Origin: Stenopsyche tienmushanensis
Taxonomy: Eukaryota > Arthropoda > Insecta > Trichoptera > Stenopsychidae
Direction: 5' to 3'
Assembly (NCBI GenBank): GCA_008973525.1
Contig: WACJ01000058.1
Coordinates: 1-64,000, forward strand
Length of the DNA stretch: 64,000 bases
The stretch's first letter is position 1, and each line of letters opens with the position of its first letter. Shown here piece after piece: positions 38,601 through 49,759 of the stretch. A model generated the notes under the pieces. That model saw only the letters and a program-made list of their open reading frames with translations, had not been told where the DNA came from and searched no databases. The position numbers and the translations under genes are program-made.

Positions 38601-41600
38601 ATATTCTATATAATCTAAAGCTATACTAATTTTCTCTCGATTTTTCAATTAAATCTGATCTATATATACCGTACCGTAAATCGTACAAAACTCCGAAAAT
38701 GCTTAAAACTCCACCGAAATAACGCAAATTATTTTAGCAATGTCTATTTTTCCTCCAGAAAAATTTACGCAATTTACACAGCAACAACTTTCAATGAGTT
38801 AAAACAACTTGCTATAAACTATTATATATATATTGTGTATGATTTCATAGCTAAATATAACCAGTGAACTTTGGTTATATATAAACGCTACGATTAATGT
38901 GTTTTCAAGCATTCTTCTCGTTAATGAAAATAGTTTTCTGGATGAGAGTAAAGAACGAATTTCCTCGAAACATTTTTATAACATGAATGAACAAAGCGAT
39001 TTGTTAAGATATACGTTTTGTAAGGACGTGTGAATGTGATCAGTAGGTAAACTTTGGAGCTTTCTTGGAATGTTGATCATTTTGGGAAAACTTAAATGTG
39101 GTATCGCATAAACTTTCTAATTAGCTTAACCGAATTTTCTCATTTTCAATTACGTTCCTGACCCAAAATGGCTTGAAATAGGTCCTTGACACTTTTAATG
39201 GGAATCAACCTTTATTTAATTAATTAATCTGAGTCAGTAGGAAATGAAATTGGGATTATTTTTTTCTGTTAGCCAGGAAGATATTTTCTATATTTTTTTT
39301 AATTGATATAATTTATTTTAATATCCGATCTTTTATATTTGCGAATTCCATGTAAGATTTACGCCTAAAAATTTCAAAATCGCATAAATTAAAGCCATTA
39401 AACTCATATATAATTGTGATTATATTGCAAATAACCTTAATTGTTAATAAATAACGCAATTAATGAATATTAACAATAATGTCAAAATTAAACTCGGACA
39501 GTCGATAATTAATTCGTATGTATCATGAAATATGTATCAAACTTCGATAGCTTTAATATATTTTACATATTTTTGAAAGCTCAAAAATGTATTCTTGATG
39601 TTCAAATATTTCCACAACAGTAGTCTTCTAGCGTAAAAAAATGAAAGGCTTTTACCAGATCTTGTTTAAATCTCTTCAGACTAATCCCTTGCTTTAAGAA
39701 TGCTTTTGCACCCACTTATATTAAGAACGTCAAGAAATTTAAAATTTCCGAGAATTTTATTTTAGGCAAGACTTGATGTTTATAAGAAATTAATTGGCGT
39801 AATTATATTTTTTCTTATAGCTGGGTCTTCGGCGATTTTCTCTGCAAGATGTACCAATTCATTCATTCGTTGAGCTACACGGCATCAATTTTTATTTTGG
39901 TCGTCATTTGCACGGAGCGCTACTTCGCCATCGTTTACCCCATTACCTGCAAACAGATCCTCACCCCATCAAGACTAAGGGTAGGTACCGTTAATACTTG
40001 TTTTCAGCACTTAACTTTTCGACCCTAGAAGTCAATTAAGCAACCCGAACGCCGAAGTGTAACGATTGAAGTTTTCATTTTATTCGTGTGCTAGCAAATT
40101 GATAATTTAAAATAATAATACACACTTTATTTGCGTGCGGACGTTGTTTAATTTCGCTTACTCAACATGGCAAAAATGAAATTTATATACTTTTGAATTA
40201 TGCCAAATACTAAAATGTGTATAAATCTTTGCTTCAATATATTATATTTTACGTAAACATCTTCAAAGGAAGAAATGTTGTAAATATGTAAGCTCAGCTT
40301 TATAAACAAGGAGAATATGATGTGTATATTAAAACGAGAGTTTTTAATATAATAATAATGGCTTCTTGCTGAAAAAGCTCATATCGTTGGGAGTATAATT
40401 TTGAATCTGGTATTTAAAACAATATTTTTTTGCAAGAATTGAGGAAAGTTTTGAACATAAATTATTTTAGCATATTATATAGTAAAAGGTTATCATATGA
40501 TGATCTTATTCATAATCTAAGATTTTGTTTTTGTGTATTTTTTTTTGTGAAAGCCGACTTAAAATAATAAATGATAACAATATGAAGTGAATCATCATTT
40601 TCATATTATTTAAGACAACATTTCCATGTTATTTAAGAAAATGAAACAATTCAATTTTGCTCTCAACTCTCAGATTTGAAAAGCCCAAGTCTTCAAGGCT
40701 TTTGTGTAAATAATACTGAAAAATGTGCGTTCAAAGTTTGACGTACACTTATGTCGTAAGCTCCAGCAGTAAAGCTCATAAATGAAGCCTCCACTCTTCA
40801 AGCATCAATTGAGTTACTATTGTTAGGCAAAATTATGAATTTAAGACTTCCATCATTTGCATATTTAAATAAATCATGCGTTTGAAATATTCACAATGTC
40901 AAAATTCTAAATATGACGTCAATTTATTATCTTTATTTTTAACATTTGACTCCTATCTTAATTACAAACCACCAGACCAAGTATTACCATATTCACCATA
41001 TTATAGTTATCAAGGGGGGCAATCCCTTTAGATGAAAATATAATAAGGTATTCCAATAGGCGCCTTTTCTCGTGATATCAAATGCCTCGACAATTGTCGA
41101 AGGTTTCCTGATGAACTGAAATCGAAAGTTGAAATATTTTTTGATTTTTAATATATGTAGGCGGTCAACTAAGCGAAAACCTTAATACTTTAGCTTAGTT
41201 GACTAAATAATATTATAGTGAGAAACATCTCGAAACTTCAGCCAGATCGATCAATAACTTTTTAAGCTACAACTGGCGAACATTTTCAAAATGCTGTTAC
41301 GAGATAATCTCGTTTAAAGTTTCAATACGATAAAACTATCAATTTTAATAACTAACCGATCAATCAATAATTCCAGGCGCATATAATAGATCTTCAGCTT
41401 TCTCAAAAAGTTGATTATCTTCGATTAACTGTTGTTTTCGGGCTTTACAAGCTGATTTTGTCTTAGAAAGACTCTTACGGTTCTACCTCGAAACCCACGC
41501 TTCATCGGTATTTTCAGCAAAGACTTTAGAGTAGGTGCCAATAATTATATTTAATGTATTCATAATCTTTAAAATGAAGCTGTAGTCTTCATTGAATATC

Positions 41601-44600
41601 CTAACAGCAATGCATGTTGATATTTCAATGATTTTTACATCAGAATGCAGTTGCTTTGGAGCCAGTCGCCAAACCGTCGAGTTAAAACATTCATTAGCAT
41701 TTTGGGTATGGCCACCCAAGCATCTTTGAAGTAATTCATCCCTGGACAAATCTTTGTAAATTGGTAAAATATGCTGTTTTATGTAATGGTAAAATATGGT
41801 AAGAAATGGAGTCTGATTTTCAAGCTTTGGATATTTTTAAAAACAATGGTTTTCTGCCATTTGAACCAGCTTTTGACTCCAGTCGGGTTTCAATGATTAT
41901 ATCATTTTTTTTAATTCATCGAACTTTTCTAACTTTCGTTCTATTGTAAAGATGTTTTGACATTTTTGCTTCGAACATTCAACCACACGCGACAAACTAT
42001 CGAGTTAAACTTGACTTTGAGCAACGTTAATTTCGCATATCTACAGTTAGAGATGTATGAGTGCAATATAACGATAATTTTGCTTAAAATATTTTTAGGA
42101 ACATCTTCTGTAATAAAACTAAAGATACAAAGGATTTGACCAGCTTTGATCATAATTTAAAGAATATCTATCTATCTAATAATGCTCTTTCCTAATGATT
42201 AATTCTACCGTTAATACATTAATAATTTAGTTAAATAGTTACAATTAACAATTATAAAACCATTTTTTTAATAGTAGTGAAAAGGCTTCGAAAAATAGCC
42301 ATAGTGACCACATGAGGACGCAAAAAAATGTTAAAATTATGGTTAAATATGTTTTTAATTACATTTTTATATAATATCGACGAGGTGAAGCTTAAAAATT
42401 AAATTTGACTAAAGTAAAGCGAATGAATTTGGTAACACTTGATCTGGCGCAATTAAATTTATGACGTATTTCAAAATATTTCATTATGTTTTTATGCAAA
42501 AAATATTAAATGAAACCCTCTACAACGGAAGCATTAAACCTTTATACATTTGTTTAGATGGCGATCGCGGGAGTTTGGGTGACAAGTGCAATCTATTCTG
42601 CACCTAAATTTATTTGGGTGCAGACTATCACTAACAACTTAGGCAACAACGAAACTGAAACCATCTGCATTTCCCACAGGAAGAAATACAATTCGGAGCT
42701 TTTCGATATAATTAACTTCTGCCTCCTCTATTTGACGCCGCTCTGTATCATATCGGTGAGTACTCTCTTTATATTATTAGTTCTCATTAAAAATATGACT
42801 GTTTTGGCAGACAACTGTAAAGATAAGAAATTAATTAAATGCTTAGATTTCATTTATTGATAAAAATAGATAAGATGATATTAATTTAAGTTTCCGAGAG
42901 TAATTATCCATCTTCAAAGCTTTGTGAGTTACTGGAATGTTTCATTCGTTTTTACCAAACTTGCTCTTCAACTCTGAAAAATTTGTCATTATGGATGATT
43001 AAGATTAATTTTATCTTTGCTAACTATTTATTTCGAGCATAATATGGTTCCACAAAGGCATTATAAAATACTTTGAAGTTCATACAAAATTATGGTGCAC
43101 GTAAAATATGAATTATGTGTGTATGTAATTTTTTTTTTAAATGATAAATATTTTTCGCAAAATTATCTTGCTTTAAATTCTTATGCAACAAGGATTGAGG
43201 AATTCAAATTCATTTTTACACGTATTATTTTTGAAAATGTAGCGATTAATGGGGGATTGCGATAAACGGTGGTTTATTAATTAATTACTTGGTTCTACAT
43301 TTACAAATGTATCTCAATACAAACTAATCTCTCAAATATGTTGAGAAAATTGTCATATTCTTTCATAATGTTATTTTTTTAATATACAATATTTTATCAA
43401 TTATAGCTTGACGTTCAAATAAATGTTAACTAAAGGTATGATTTATCTTATTTCAACAAGCGATGTCTTCCTTGCTTCGTTAACAAAATTTTCATATTTG
43501 CTTATTTGTACAGCAATCCAAATTTATGTAGAAAGTTTTCCCTGACTCATACGTATATTTCCCAAACAAATATTATATTCGCGAAAAGATATTGATATGT
43601 TATCCATGTAAAAATATTAAATATTAAGCATATAAATTAATGATCAATTTGGTCGTTTTTAATAGTAATATTTTTAAAAATACATTTATTTATGTTGAGT
43701 CTCGATTTATTTTACGTCTCTTACACATTACATGTTGGTATGAAAGCTATTAGGAGCTTTCCGCTTGAAAAACTACCACCTTGATCGTTATAAGCGCGAA
43801 AGAAATTTTCATTAAATGCCAAAAATGAACAAGTTGTTACATGAAGTACTTTTATTTTTAGTCCATTAGCCATTATGCCTTCTAAATATAATTCAGGTTA
43901 TTGCGGTGTAACATGATCTTCCATAGGAATTAATATAATTTTATTACGACCATAAAATTATTCCAAATATGTGCTTAGCCCCAAAGTATTCCGACAAAAT
44001 TTGGGTTAAATATTCTGAATATTACGCTCGAACAAAATGGATTCGAAAACCTGCACTTAAGTGTTGAACAAATGATAAAGATTTCGGACAGGAAAGTTTA
44101 ATGAAGACAAAAAAAGCTCGAAGCTCTGGAGAATGTCGAGTTTATGTTCGCGAGTTAAATGGGTCGAAGCTTAAGCTGAGACACTTTGCAAGCACGATTT
44201 CTTTTAATTTTATTACGTGAAGAAGGAGTCTTTTTTTTTCATCAAAAATTTATTTTTCTCCATATAAATCATTAGAATCGGAATCAAGCAATCTGCGTTA
44301 ATGTTCGAATCGGTGTGTATTTATTGCGCAATAACCAGCGCTTATTTAGATTTATGGTTTAATATGAAGTCGGAAGAATGCATGTGATATATCGGGGTAT
44401 GAGAACTAAATGAAAATGCTATATAAAAGTCGTAATAGCCATAAATTCTAATGTATGAAAACATAAAAGCTCTGAATTAGAGCAAATAGGAGCTCTAAAG
44501 CTGTCATCAGTAACCGGTCTATCAATACAGCTTGGGTTGAGATGATAAAATAATCGCATTTGCTATACATTCCACGCAATGGAATGATTCACATTTTATA

Positions 44601-47600
44601 TATAAAGATTGCCGAAATTATGTAAATAAATAGAACGGTCCATTAAAGTGAAAGATTAATGTTGTGATTTTAAAAATACACATTTATTAAAAAGATTCAG
44701 AAATTAGAAATTCTATAATATGATAAAGTCAAACTATAAGGAAGCTTTCTTGAAATATTTACCTTGTTATAAATTATTGTAGTAAGTGTGTTAAATATAG
44801 TTTGTGTATTTAACGACTGTTTTTATCTTTGTAATTTAAATAATTATGGTAAAAAACTGCTATTTTTAAGCAAATATCAGTCAAATTTTAGTAGTAAATA
44901 TTCAGGCATTTAGATTAAAATAATGTTGGATATCATTGATGAAAAACTGGATAAATCTTGGATGAATTCATAATTGATCTTGGAAATGTTGACTTATTTT
45001 CCAATGAATATTCTTAAAACTATTCTATGAAAATCCGGACACTTTTGCCGTTCCGACATTTGAGAAAATGACAAACAAAAATATATAATGCCTTTCCCCA
45101 TATCTTAAGCAAATACAGTAAATTATTGGGATGATAAAAGATTTTGCTTTAAAAAAGTATTGAATTACTGTAATTTAACTACTCGCCATACAATTTAGTG
45201 TTCATCCAAATGAATGCGTCTGTTTTAAACCATTTTTCTAAATAATGACTTTTTCCGAATTTATGAAATCTGTAAAAACCAATCAACTCACGTCGAATAT
45301 CCTGAAAAAGGTTCATATTCTTTAAGCGATCAATAGCCTATCGAAAACTAATGAAGAAAATTTGAACGATATAAATTAAATTCTTTAGTAGCAATTTAAT
45401 CGGACCATTATACCATAAGAATTCAAGGTCTCGAATAGAAGGTCTATGCAAAATCTTTGTATTTTCGCAAGAACTATCCATAAGAATTTTCAAGGGTTCT
45501 TTAACACAATTTTCAAGCGTTAACATCAGGAAAAATAACGAAATTTTCTTTTATATACCTTTATTCAGAAAAATAAAATATAACAAGGTAAAATTGTGTA
45601 TCATTATACCCATTTACATAAAAATGGTATAAAAATGTATGTCTTAGATAAATATACTTATCTTATAATAATTACCAATATAAATTTGACATAAAATATC
45701 TTTGCGATATTCCTTAAAAACTATCTTACAAAGTAAAAAATAAATTATTCAATCAATCAATCATATATCATTCATGCATCGCGTACTCATGACTATCCAC
45801 TATAGTAAAATATGTTTTGGCATTTTGTGTACGTATCTGAAAGTAATTTTTGTTTGGTATGATCGCCGAGTGTTGATATAAGTCGATTGGTGTGATTTGG
45901 AATTTTTGTTTTAAGATTGTGTGTTAGCTGATTAAAATGTTCCTTTATAAAAGGAAGCTTAATTTTATTATGGAAACGTTTAAGATTTGTATATGGGAAT
46001 GTGTTGAAAGCAATTTTTATAGCTTTGTTTTGTACGATTTGGAGTTTATAGTAGTTGGTGTTGCATATGTTGCTCCAGATGGAAGTGGCCTATGTGAGTG
46101 TAGGTCGAATCAGCGTTTTGTATAATAAAAAAATGTTAGAAGCCGAAAGAGCACTGCGTCGACGAAAGGTGGAGTGCAGCGCCCCCATAGCTGCTAATCC
46201 GCGGGCTCGAACCTCGAACCTCGAACCTCGAACCTGCACCGACATCTGTGCTCCACACCTCAGTCCTCTTTCCAATGTCACCACCAAGTATTTTACTTGG
46301 GGTTTCAATTCGATGGAGTTGGACCCGACAACTATTGGAACAATTTGAATATTTTTCCTTTTCGCGGAGTACAAGATCTCTTTATTTAGTTTAAGTTTCC
46401 AACGATCGAAATATTTGAATGCAGCTTATAGCGATCGTTGGAAATTTCCAACTAATAGCTTGTTACTCCAAAGTCTGATATAATATGCCATGTCGTCGGC
46501 GTAGAGTGCTACGTTTGATGAGGATGGTGTACGTAGATCTTGTAAGTAAATGTTGAACAGGCGAGGCCCTAAAATACTGTCCTGAGGAACTCCCACTGAA
46601 ACAGACTGGGGAATTGACGTTGTTCTGTTTAAGATTACCGAAAATGATCTTTTGCACAAGTAGGATTGGATCATTTTAATAAGATAAATAGGAAAATAAA
46701 GGGATATAATTTAATGGACCAGACCGCAGTGTCATACAGTGTCGAATGCCTTTTCGATGTCGAGTAGTACCATACCGGTACTTCTCTTCATGTTAAAGTT
46801 TCTAGTAATGTGTTCAATCAGTCTGGTTAACTGATTAGCCATAGAGTGATTCCTAAGAAAACCGAATTGCTCATTATTAATAACATTTATACTAAGTTCA
46901 CCCAGTCTATTTAGAATTAGTTTTTCAAATATTTTGCTTAATGCAAAAAGTAAACTAATCGAGCGATAATTTATCGGGTTGCTGGTGCCTTTGCCGGGTT
47001 TTGGCAATGGAATGCCGATTTCTGAAATGGATAGGAAGCACCCCCATGCTCAAACACGCATTAAATATTTTTGTCAACTGAATAATTATTTTAAATGGGA
47101 GCTTTTGATGACTGTATTGTCTATAGTGTCGTTTGATATCAGTTTGATTTTCGTCAATATAATTAATAGGTATTGACAGATGAATAAATCACAACGATGA
47201 TGAAAGTCCTATGATGTATGATGATCCTGTTCAAAGGAGCGTCTTAGAAGTATAAATAATATTAGATTTATACGCAAGGAGGTCATAATAAGTAGGTAAA
47301 CCTTATTTTGGATCGCAAAATTAATGTCATGATCAAAATTCGTTTTCATTACTTAAAATATTCGATTACATAAAAGTCCATTCTGATGAAGTTCTCGATA
47401 TATTTGAGTTACTTCAAGTATATGAAACCGTACTTAAACTAATTCATATCAGATATATAATACATTACCATATTTATGCTAATTAATTTCGAAACTATTT
47501 GTTGGTAGTATGAAAGACCTAATTAATTAATTTGTATTGTAGAATTTGATATTATACAAGTATTGATTGAATTGTTCTTCTATCAACCATTTGAATATAG

Positions 47601-49603
47601 TGCATTTATTAGGAATAACATAAAATGATCAATTGCTTTGCAACGCAAACATTAAAGTCTACTTTATGAACAATGTTATTATATATTGGGAAGGCTGGAA
47701 AGTTTATAATTTTCTTTATCATTTGCGAAAGACACCGAGTTTTTCATATCGATTTGATGAATAAATAACACAATATAACGCAAAAGTTTTTTGTCGTGAA
47801 AAATACAACAATTGCAAATCTCTCTCTTTTTAAAGCTTATGAAAATGTGTTTCCTGAACCGTGTCTCGATACAAAATATATTTGGATTGATATAAGCATT
47901 TTTTCCAAAAATCAAACTAAAAAAAAAACTAAAAAAAAATTATTCCGATTACATCTCAATTAAAAAACGAATGATTTCTTCGATTTTTCAACAAATAAGT
48001 ACATGTGTTCGACTGCTATTTTTGTTATTTGATGATATTTCGTATGGTCCCCAAATATATATATTCTATTATTCCAAAATACACTTGTATCAATATTATA
48101 TACCATGATATTAATAATTTCTACGACATTCAGCGTAATTTAATGTCGGATGAATTCCACTTTTAGACAGATCTTTTATGAGAAACAGAAGCTTTCAGTA
48201 GCTTAGAATATGGTTATATCCATATATGAACAAATTTATCTGTTTCTAAACCAGTGTTAATGAATCGATTGTGTCATATTCAAATGCAATTATCAGCCTT
48301 CATTTAAAATGCAAGCGATGAGGCAAATTTTAGCTTAAATAGTCCTTGACCCGCAATATAAGCTTCAGTAATTATTTTGCGCGATCTTTCCAACAACTCT
48401 TCACATGTCTTTGTGTAATAGTTCTAGATCACCCAAGGATTAATAATTTTAAATATATATATATAACACCAATACTACTATTGTATTTCGCCATCTTATA
48501 TCCGTTCGATTTTTGCAATATAGTTGTTTGTTGGTTGAAAGAAAATAAATGCAGATCAAAAACAAACTTGGATCTGAAAGGATGATTACTTTGCGTGGGA
48601 TTAAATCGTCTATAGTTTTATCTAACTGGCGTTCGAATGGCTCTTTCAGCAAACTCTGTATCTTTAATAAGTACCTTTGTTTCAGATACTTTATACGAGG
48701 ATTGCCATCGGGCTATGGCAAAGCTCCCGAGGGTTAGAAACGTCAGCACAGCTCAATGCAACTTGCGGAATATCGCATTGTTCCAGACACTGTATCCAGA
48801 GATTCCAAATCGATAATCAGGTACTCTCATTAATTAATCACCGCACATACGAACTGTTTTTAGCCAATTACTGTCAAGGGACCTACGCTCCTGTTATCAA
48901 TTAAATGCTTGATACGCTGATTAATTGAGTATCAAGCAAATTCTCTGCATATTGATGCATGTCGTAAATCATGTGCTAATAATGGGGGTTGTAATTTTTG
49001 CTCGTTATCTTTGACCTTTTAATACAAATTTTGCGTGCTTTAATGCCTCATTTTTAATGCCATTATTTTAATGGGTGGATGTTTTTTTAGCAGATTGGAC
49101 GAAACGACAAGGGCTGTAAAACTGTTATAGCGACGTGGCGCACAAGAGGTGTTCCATGTGAATTTCAACAATTCAGCCATCTTTCACAGAATGTTCTTCG
49201 CGCAAGAAGAGGCGTCATAAGAATGTTGATTGTGGTTGTCTTGACATTCGCAATCTGTAATTTGCCATTCCATGCAAGGAAGATGTGGCAATATTGGTCC
49301 AGTAATTATCAAGGCGGAAGCGACTTCAGCACTCTCTTCACACCATTGACGTTCCTAATAACTTATATAAATTCTGGCATAAATCCTTTGTTATATGCAT
49401 TCTTATCCCGCAATTTCCGCAGGGGTATGAGGGAACTCATATTCTGCAATTGCAGGGGATCACAGAAGAAACAGAAGCAATTGCTTTTGAAGCAAAACTC
49501 AAGCAATCAATTCCCGTCGCTGCTCAGACGAAGTTCAACACGTTCTACGAGGGCACCCTGTAGTTCAATAGCGCCAACAAGCTCTGATACCTATACTGGT
49601 TAG
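29412..49603 (+). CDS. TrissinR: Rhodopsin-type neuropeptide GPCR, probable trissin receptor (six coding exons, introns included in span)
   Basis: Exons at 29412-29643, 31792-31936, 39821-39980, 42558-42755, 48686-48820 and 49091-49603 join in frame to 460 residues. Visible features: an extracellular N-terminus with a glycosylation site at N38; TM1 about 61-88 (G78-N79); TM2 about 98-123 (D107 of LALAD); C134 before TM3; ERY at 158-160; W186 in TM4; C216 in ECL2, with sequon N210; TM5 with P240; a 70-residue ICL3; TM6 about 331-356 (CNLP at 346-349); NPLLY at 388-392; and a Cys-bearing, Ser-rich basic tail. The blocks [35 protein letters not shown] and [11 protein letters not shown] closely resemble the insect trissin receptor as I know it. 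Trissin is a disulphide-rich neuropeptide, and the receptor would act at the plasma membrane of neurons. The alternative is another orphan peptide GPCR of the same clade. Confidence 0.82.
30371..30445. mobile_element. 75-bp near-perfect hairpin MITE (mariner-type ends) in receptor intron 1
   Basis: The left arm starts TCAGGTCAGTCCAAAAGTTT, then GTGCGCATTTTTG. The right arm is its inverse with one or two mismatches, separated by about 9 nt. TA precedes it (30369-30370). The same terminal sequence bounds the element at 56056-56195, which has TA on both sides. As part of intron 1 it would be transcribed and fold into a ~32-bp stem. Confidence 0.8.
30450..31780. other. Rest of receptor intron 1
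   Basis: AT-rich. No other repeat or exon recognised. Confidence 0.4.
31792..31936 (+). CDS. TrissinR: Receptor coding exon 2
   Basis: The acceptor is TTTGTTTTAG at 31791 and the donor CAG|GTAAGT at 31937. It encodes residues 78-126: the end of TM1 (GNLLVILVV), ICL1 (RRLRSITN) and TM2 with the conserved Asp 107. It ends two bases into the serine codon that exon 3 completes. Confidence 0.88.
31940..33290. other. First part of receptor intron 2
   Basis: AT-rich with no coding signal. A 76-codon frame at 32739-32969 is not supported. Confidence 0.4.
33300..33425 (+). repeat. Copy of the dispersed LPASKTIGR motif and surrounding coding-like fragment
   Basis: A 71-codon + frame (33245-33460) contains [19 protein letters not shown]. 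The DNA core CTTCCTGCGTCCAAGACGAT then CGGTCGAACCC matches 11387-11430 and, inverted, 36285-36335. The sequence switches to an R1-type reverse transcriptase fragment at about 33428, so this piece belongs to a different element or to an insertion junction. Confidence 0.5.
33428..34560 (+). pseudogene. R1-like LINE ORF2 fragment (end of reverse transcriptase to C-terminal zinc motif)
   Basis: The conceptual + strand reading starts at the catalytic region with LVDD in place of the usual A/YADD. It continues with [47 protein letters not shown] and [21 protein letters not shown]. Then comes an intact 167-codon stretch, 33900-34403: [52 protein letters not shown] and a CxxC...H....C finger ([18 protein letters not shown]). 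This order is characteristic of R1-clade non-LTR elements (family knowledge). In-frame stops (for example TAG near 33545, TGA near 33604 and 33863) and the 5' truncation show it is dead. It sits in receptor intron 2 in the sense orientation. Confidence 0.85.
34840..35045. other. GC-richer islet in intron 2
   Basis: Around 34880-34945 the sequence is unusually GC-rich (GGGGCAAAGACCCCGGAGCT, then GAACCCCCGGCACC). It could be the 3' tail of the adjacent R1-like element or an independent insertion. No coding is recognised. Confidence 0.3.
35755..36060 (+). repeat. Dispersed repeat of unknown class, copy 2 (pairs with 19357-19690)
   Basis: Collinear with 19357-19690 in direct orientation. Shared blocks include TAACTCTAAGAT, CATATTTTTAATAAAACA, GAAATGTCTGATTCTATAAG and others, with small insertions and deletions between. 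It lies in receptor intron 2. No terminal repeats or coding capacity are seen. Confidence 0.6.
36254..36463 (-). repeat. Copy of the LPAAKTIGR motif within a short minus-strand frame
   Basis: The minus-strand frame of 69 codons includes [20 protein letters not shown] followed by RPFYFSF. The core (36285-36335) matches the + strand copies at 11387 and 33325. A second overlapping minus frame (36417-36644) reads [20 protein letters not shown] and has some coding character but no recognised domain. The combination suggests a decayed mobile-element protein. Confidence 0.45.
36650..39815. other. Rest of receptor intron 2
   Basis: Very AT-rich. Small frames at 37040-37276 and 37286-37501 show no motif. 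No repeat recognised. Confidence 0.4.
39821..39980 (+). CDS. TrissinR: Receptor coding exon 3
   Basis: The acceptor is TTTTTTCTTATAG and the donor AGG|GTAGGT. It encodes residues 126-179: ECL1 (WVFGDFLC with Cys 134), all of TM3, the ERY motif and ICL2 ([10 protein letters not shown]). Ends in phase 0. Confidence 0.9.
41014..41900 (-). pseudogene. Kolobok/Mutator-like remnant, copy 3, in receptor intron 3
   Basis: The minus strand shows a weak KSWFKWQK block near 41850, then an open 88-codon stretch (41749-41483) with [32 protein letters not shown] and [17 protein letters not shown]. It continues past a stop into [18 protein letters not shown] and AEDLLYAPG (41480-41370). Beyond the coding end, the non-coding tail is homologous to 51390-51989 and contains the hairpin described separately. 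The outer edge reads AAGGGGGGCAATCCC, preceded by TCAA, a likely decayed TTAA. It is antisense to the receptor. Residue order matches copy 1 (CLGLNTQKTNESFN). Confidence 0.65.
41164..41203. repeat. Hairpin nested in Kolobok-like copy 3
   Basis: GTCAACTAAGC and GCTTAGTTGAC are perfect 11-bp inverted arms 18 nt apart. The same arms bound a 154-nt segment at the equivalent position of copy 4 (51549-51702). Confidence 0.75.
42558..42755 (+). CDS. TrissinR: Receptor coding exon 4
   Basis: The acceptor is CATTTGTTTAG and the donor TCG|GTGAGT. It encodes residues 180-245: TM4 ([12 protein letters not shown]), ECL2 with sequon NET (210-212) and the disulphide Cys 216, and TM5 up to LTPLCIIS. Phase 0 on both sides. 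Confidence 0.88.
42760..45550. other. First part of receptor intron 4
   Basis: AT-rich, with no coding or repeat signal recognised. Confidence 0.4.
45561..47150 (-). pseudogene. Jockey-like LINE ORF2 fragment, copy 1, in receptor intron 4
   Basis: The minus strand reads [44 protein letters not shown], a long stretch ending [14 protein letters not shown], then after a frame break [20 protein letters not shown] and [11 protein letters not shown]. This is the reverse-transcriptase order including the catalytic YADD, typical of jockey-type elements. Further on, [16 protein letters not shown] and a C-terminal tail extend to about 45780, followed by a 3' UTR ending at ATTCAGAAAAATAAAATA. A (CTCGAAC)x4 tandem repeat (46206-46233) disrupts the frame. 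It is truncated at the 5' side and interrupted by stops, and antisense to the receptor. Confidence 0.85.
46206..46233. repeat. 7-bp tandem repeat (CTCGAAC)x4 inside the jockey-like fragment
   Basis: Four perfect heptamers. They insert [15 protein letters not shown] residues on the minus strand and are absent from other parts of the element. Confidence 0.9.
47160..48680. other. Rest of receptor intron 4
   Basis: AT-rich, with no further exon or repeat recognised. A 78-codon minus frame (47679-47915) has no motif. Confidence 0.4.
48686..48820 (+). CDS. TrissinR: Receptor coding exon 5
   Basis: The acceptor is CTTTGTTTCAG. The donor CAG|GTACTC is weaker than the others. It encodes residues 246-290: the cytoplasmic end of TM5 ([11 protein letters not shown]) and the first part of ICL3 (QSSRGLETS onward), which contains four cysteines. 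Phase 0 on both sides. The 3' boundary is the least certain in the gene. Confidence 0.72.
49091..49603 (+). CDS. TrissinR: Receptor coding exon 6 (terminal)
   Basis: The acceptor TTTTTTTAGCAG is a tandem NAGNAG site, so exon starts at 49091 or 49094 would differ by a single Gln. It encodes residues 291-460: the rest of ICL3 (ending RARRGVIRM), TM6 with CNLPFH, ECL3, TM7 with [10 protein letters not shown], helix 8 ([11 protein letters not shown]), a CNC group that could be acylated, and a Ser/Thr-rich tail. The TAG stop is at 49601-49603. Confidence 0.88.
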   Translation, partial: QIGRNDKGCKTVIATWRTRGVPCEFQQFSHLSQNVLRARRGVIRMLIVVVLTFAICNLPFHARKMWQYWSSNYQGGSDFSTLFTPLTFLITYINSGINPLLYAFLSRNFRRGMRELIFCNCRGSQKKQKQLLLKQNSSNQFPSLLRRSSTRSTRAPCSSIAPTSSDTYTG

Positions 49604-49741
49604 ATAAAAACTATCATTTAAATCCAAAATAATATATATTGATGTGTTTAAAATGAACGTATTTTTTTAATCCAAATTCACATTGTGTGCAAAATAATAA
49701 AATTTGAAATCAAACACTCAAGTAGTAACGTTGTGGAAAGT

Positions 49742-49747
49742 AATAAA
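49742..49747 (+). terminator. TrissinR: Candidate poly(A) signal of the receptor gene
   Basis: AATAAA lies 139 nt after the stop codon, in a region with GT-rich sequence downstream (GTGAAGTTCGTGG). Confidence 0.5.
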
Positions 49748-49759
49748 GTGAAGTTCGTG

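Noticed and set aside
42558..42860. 100-codon frame from 42558 as a separate gene
   Set aside because: Its first 66 codons are receptor exon 4; the rest is read-through into intron 4 after the GTGAGT donor.
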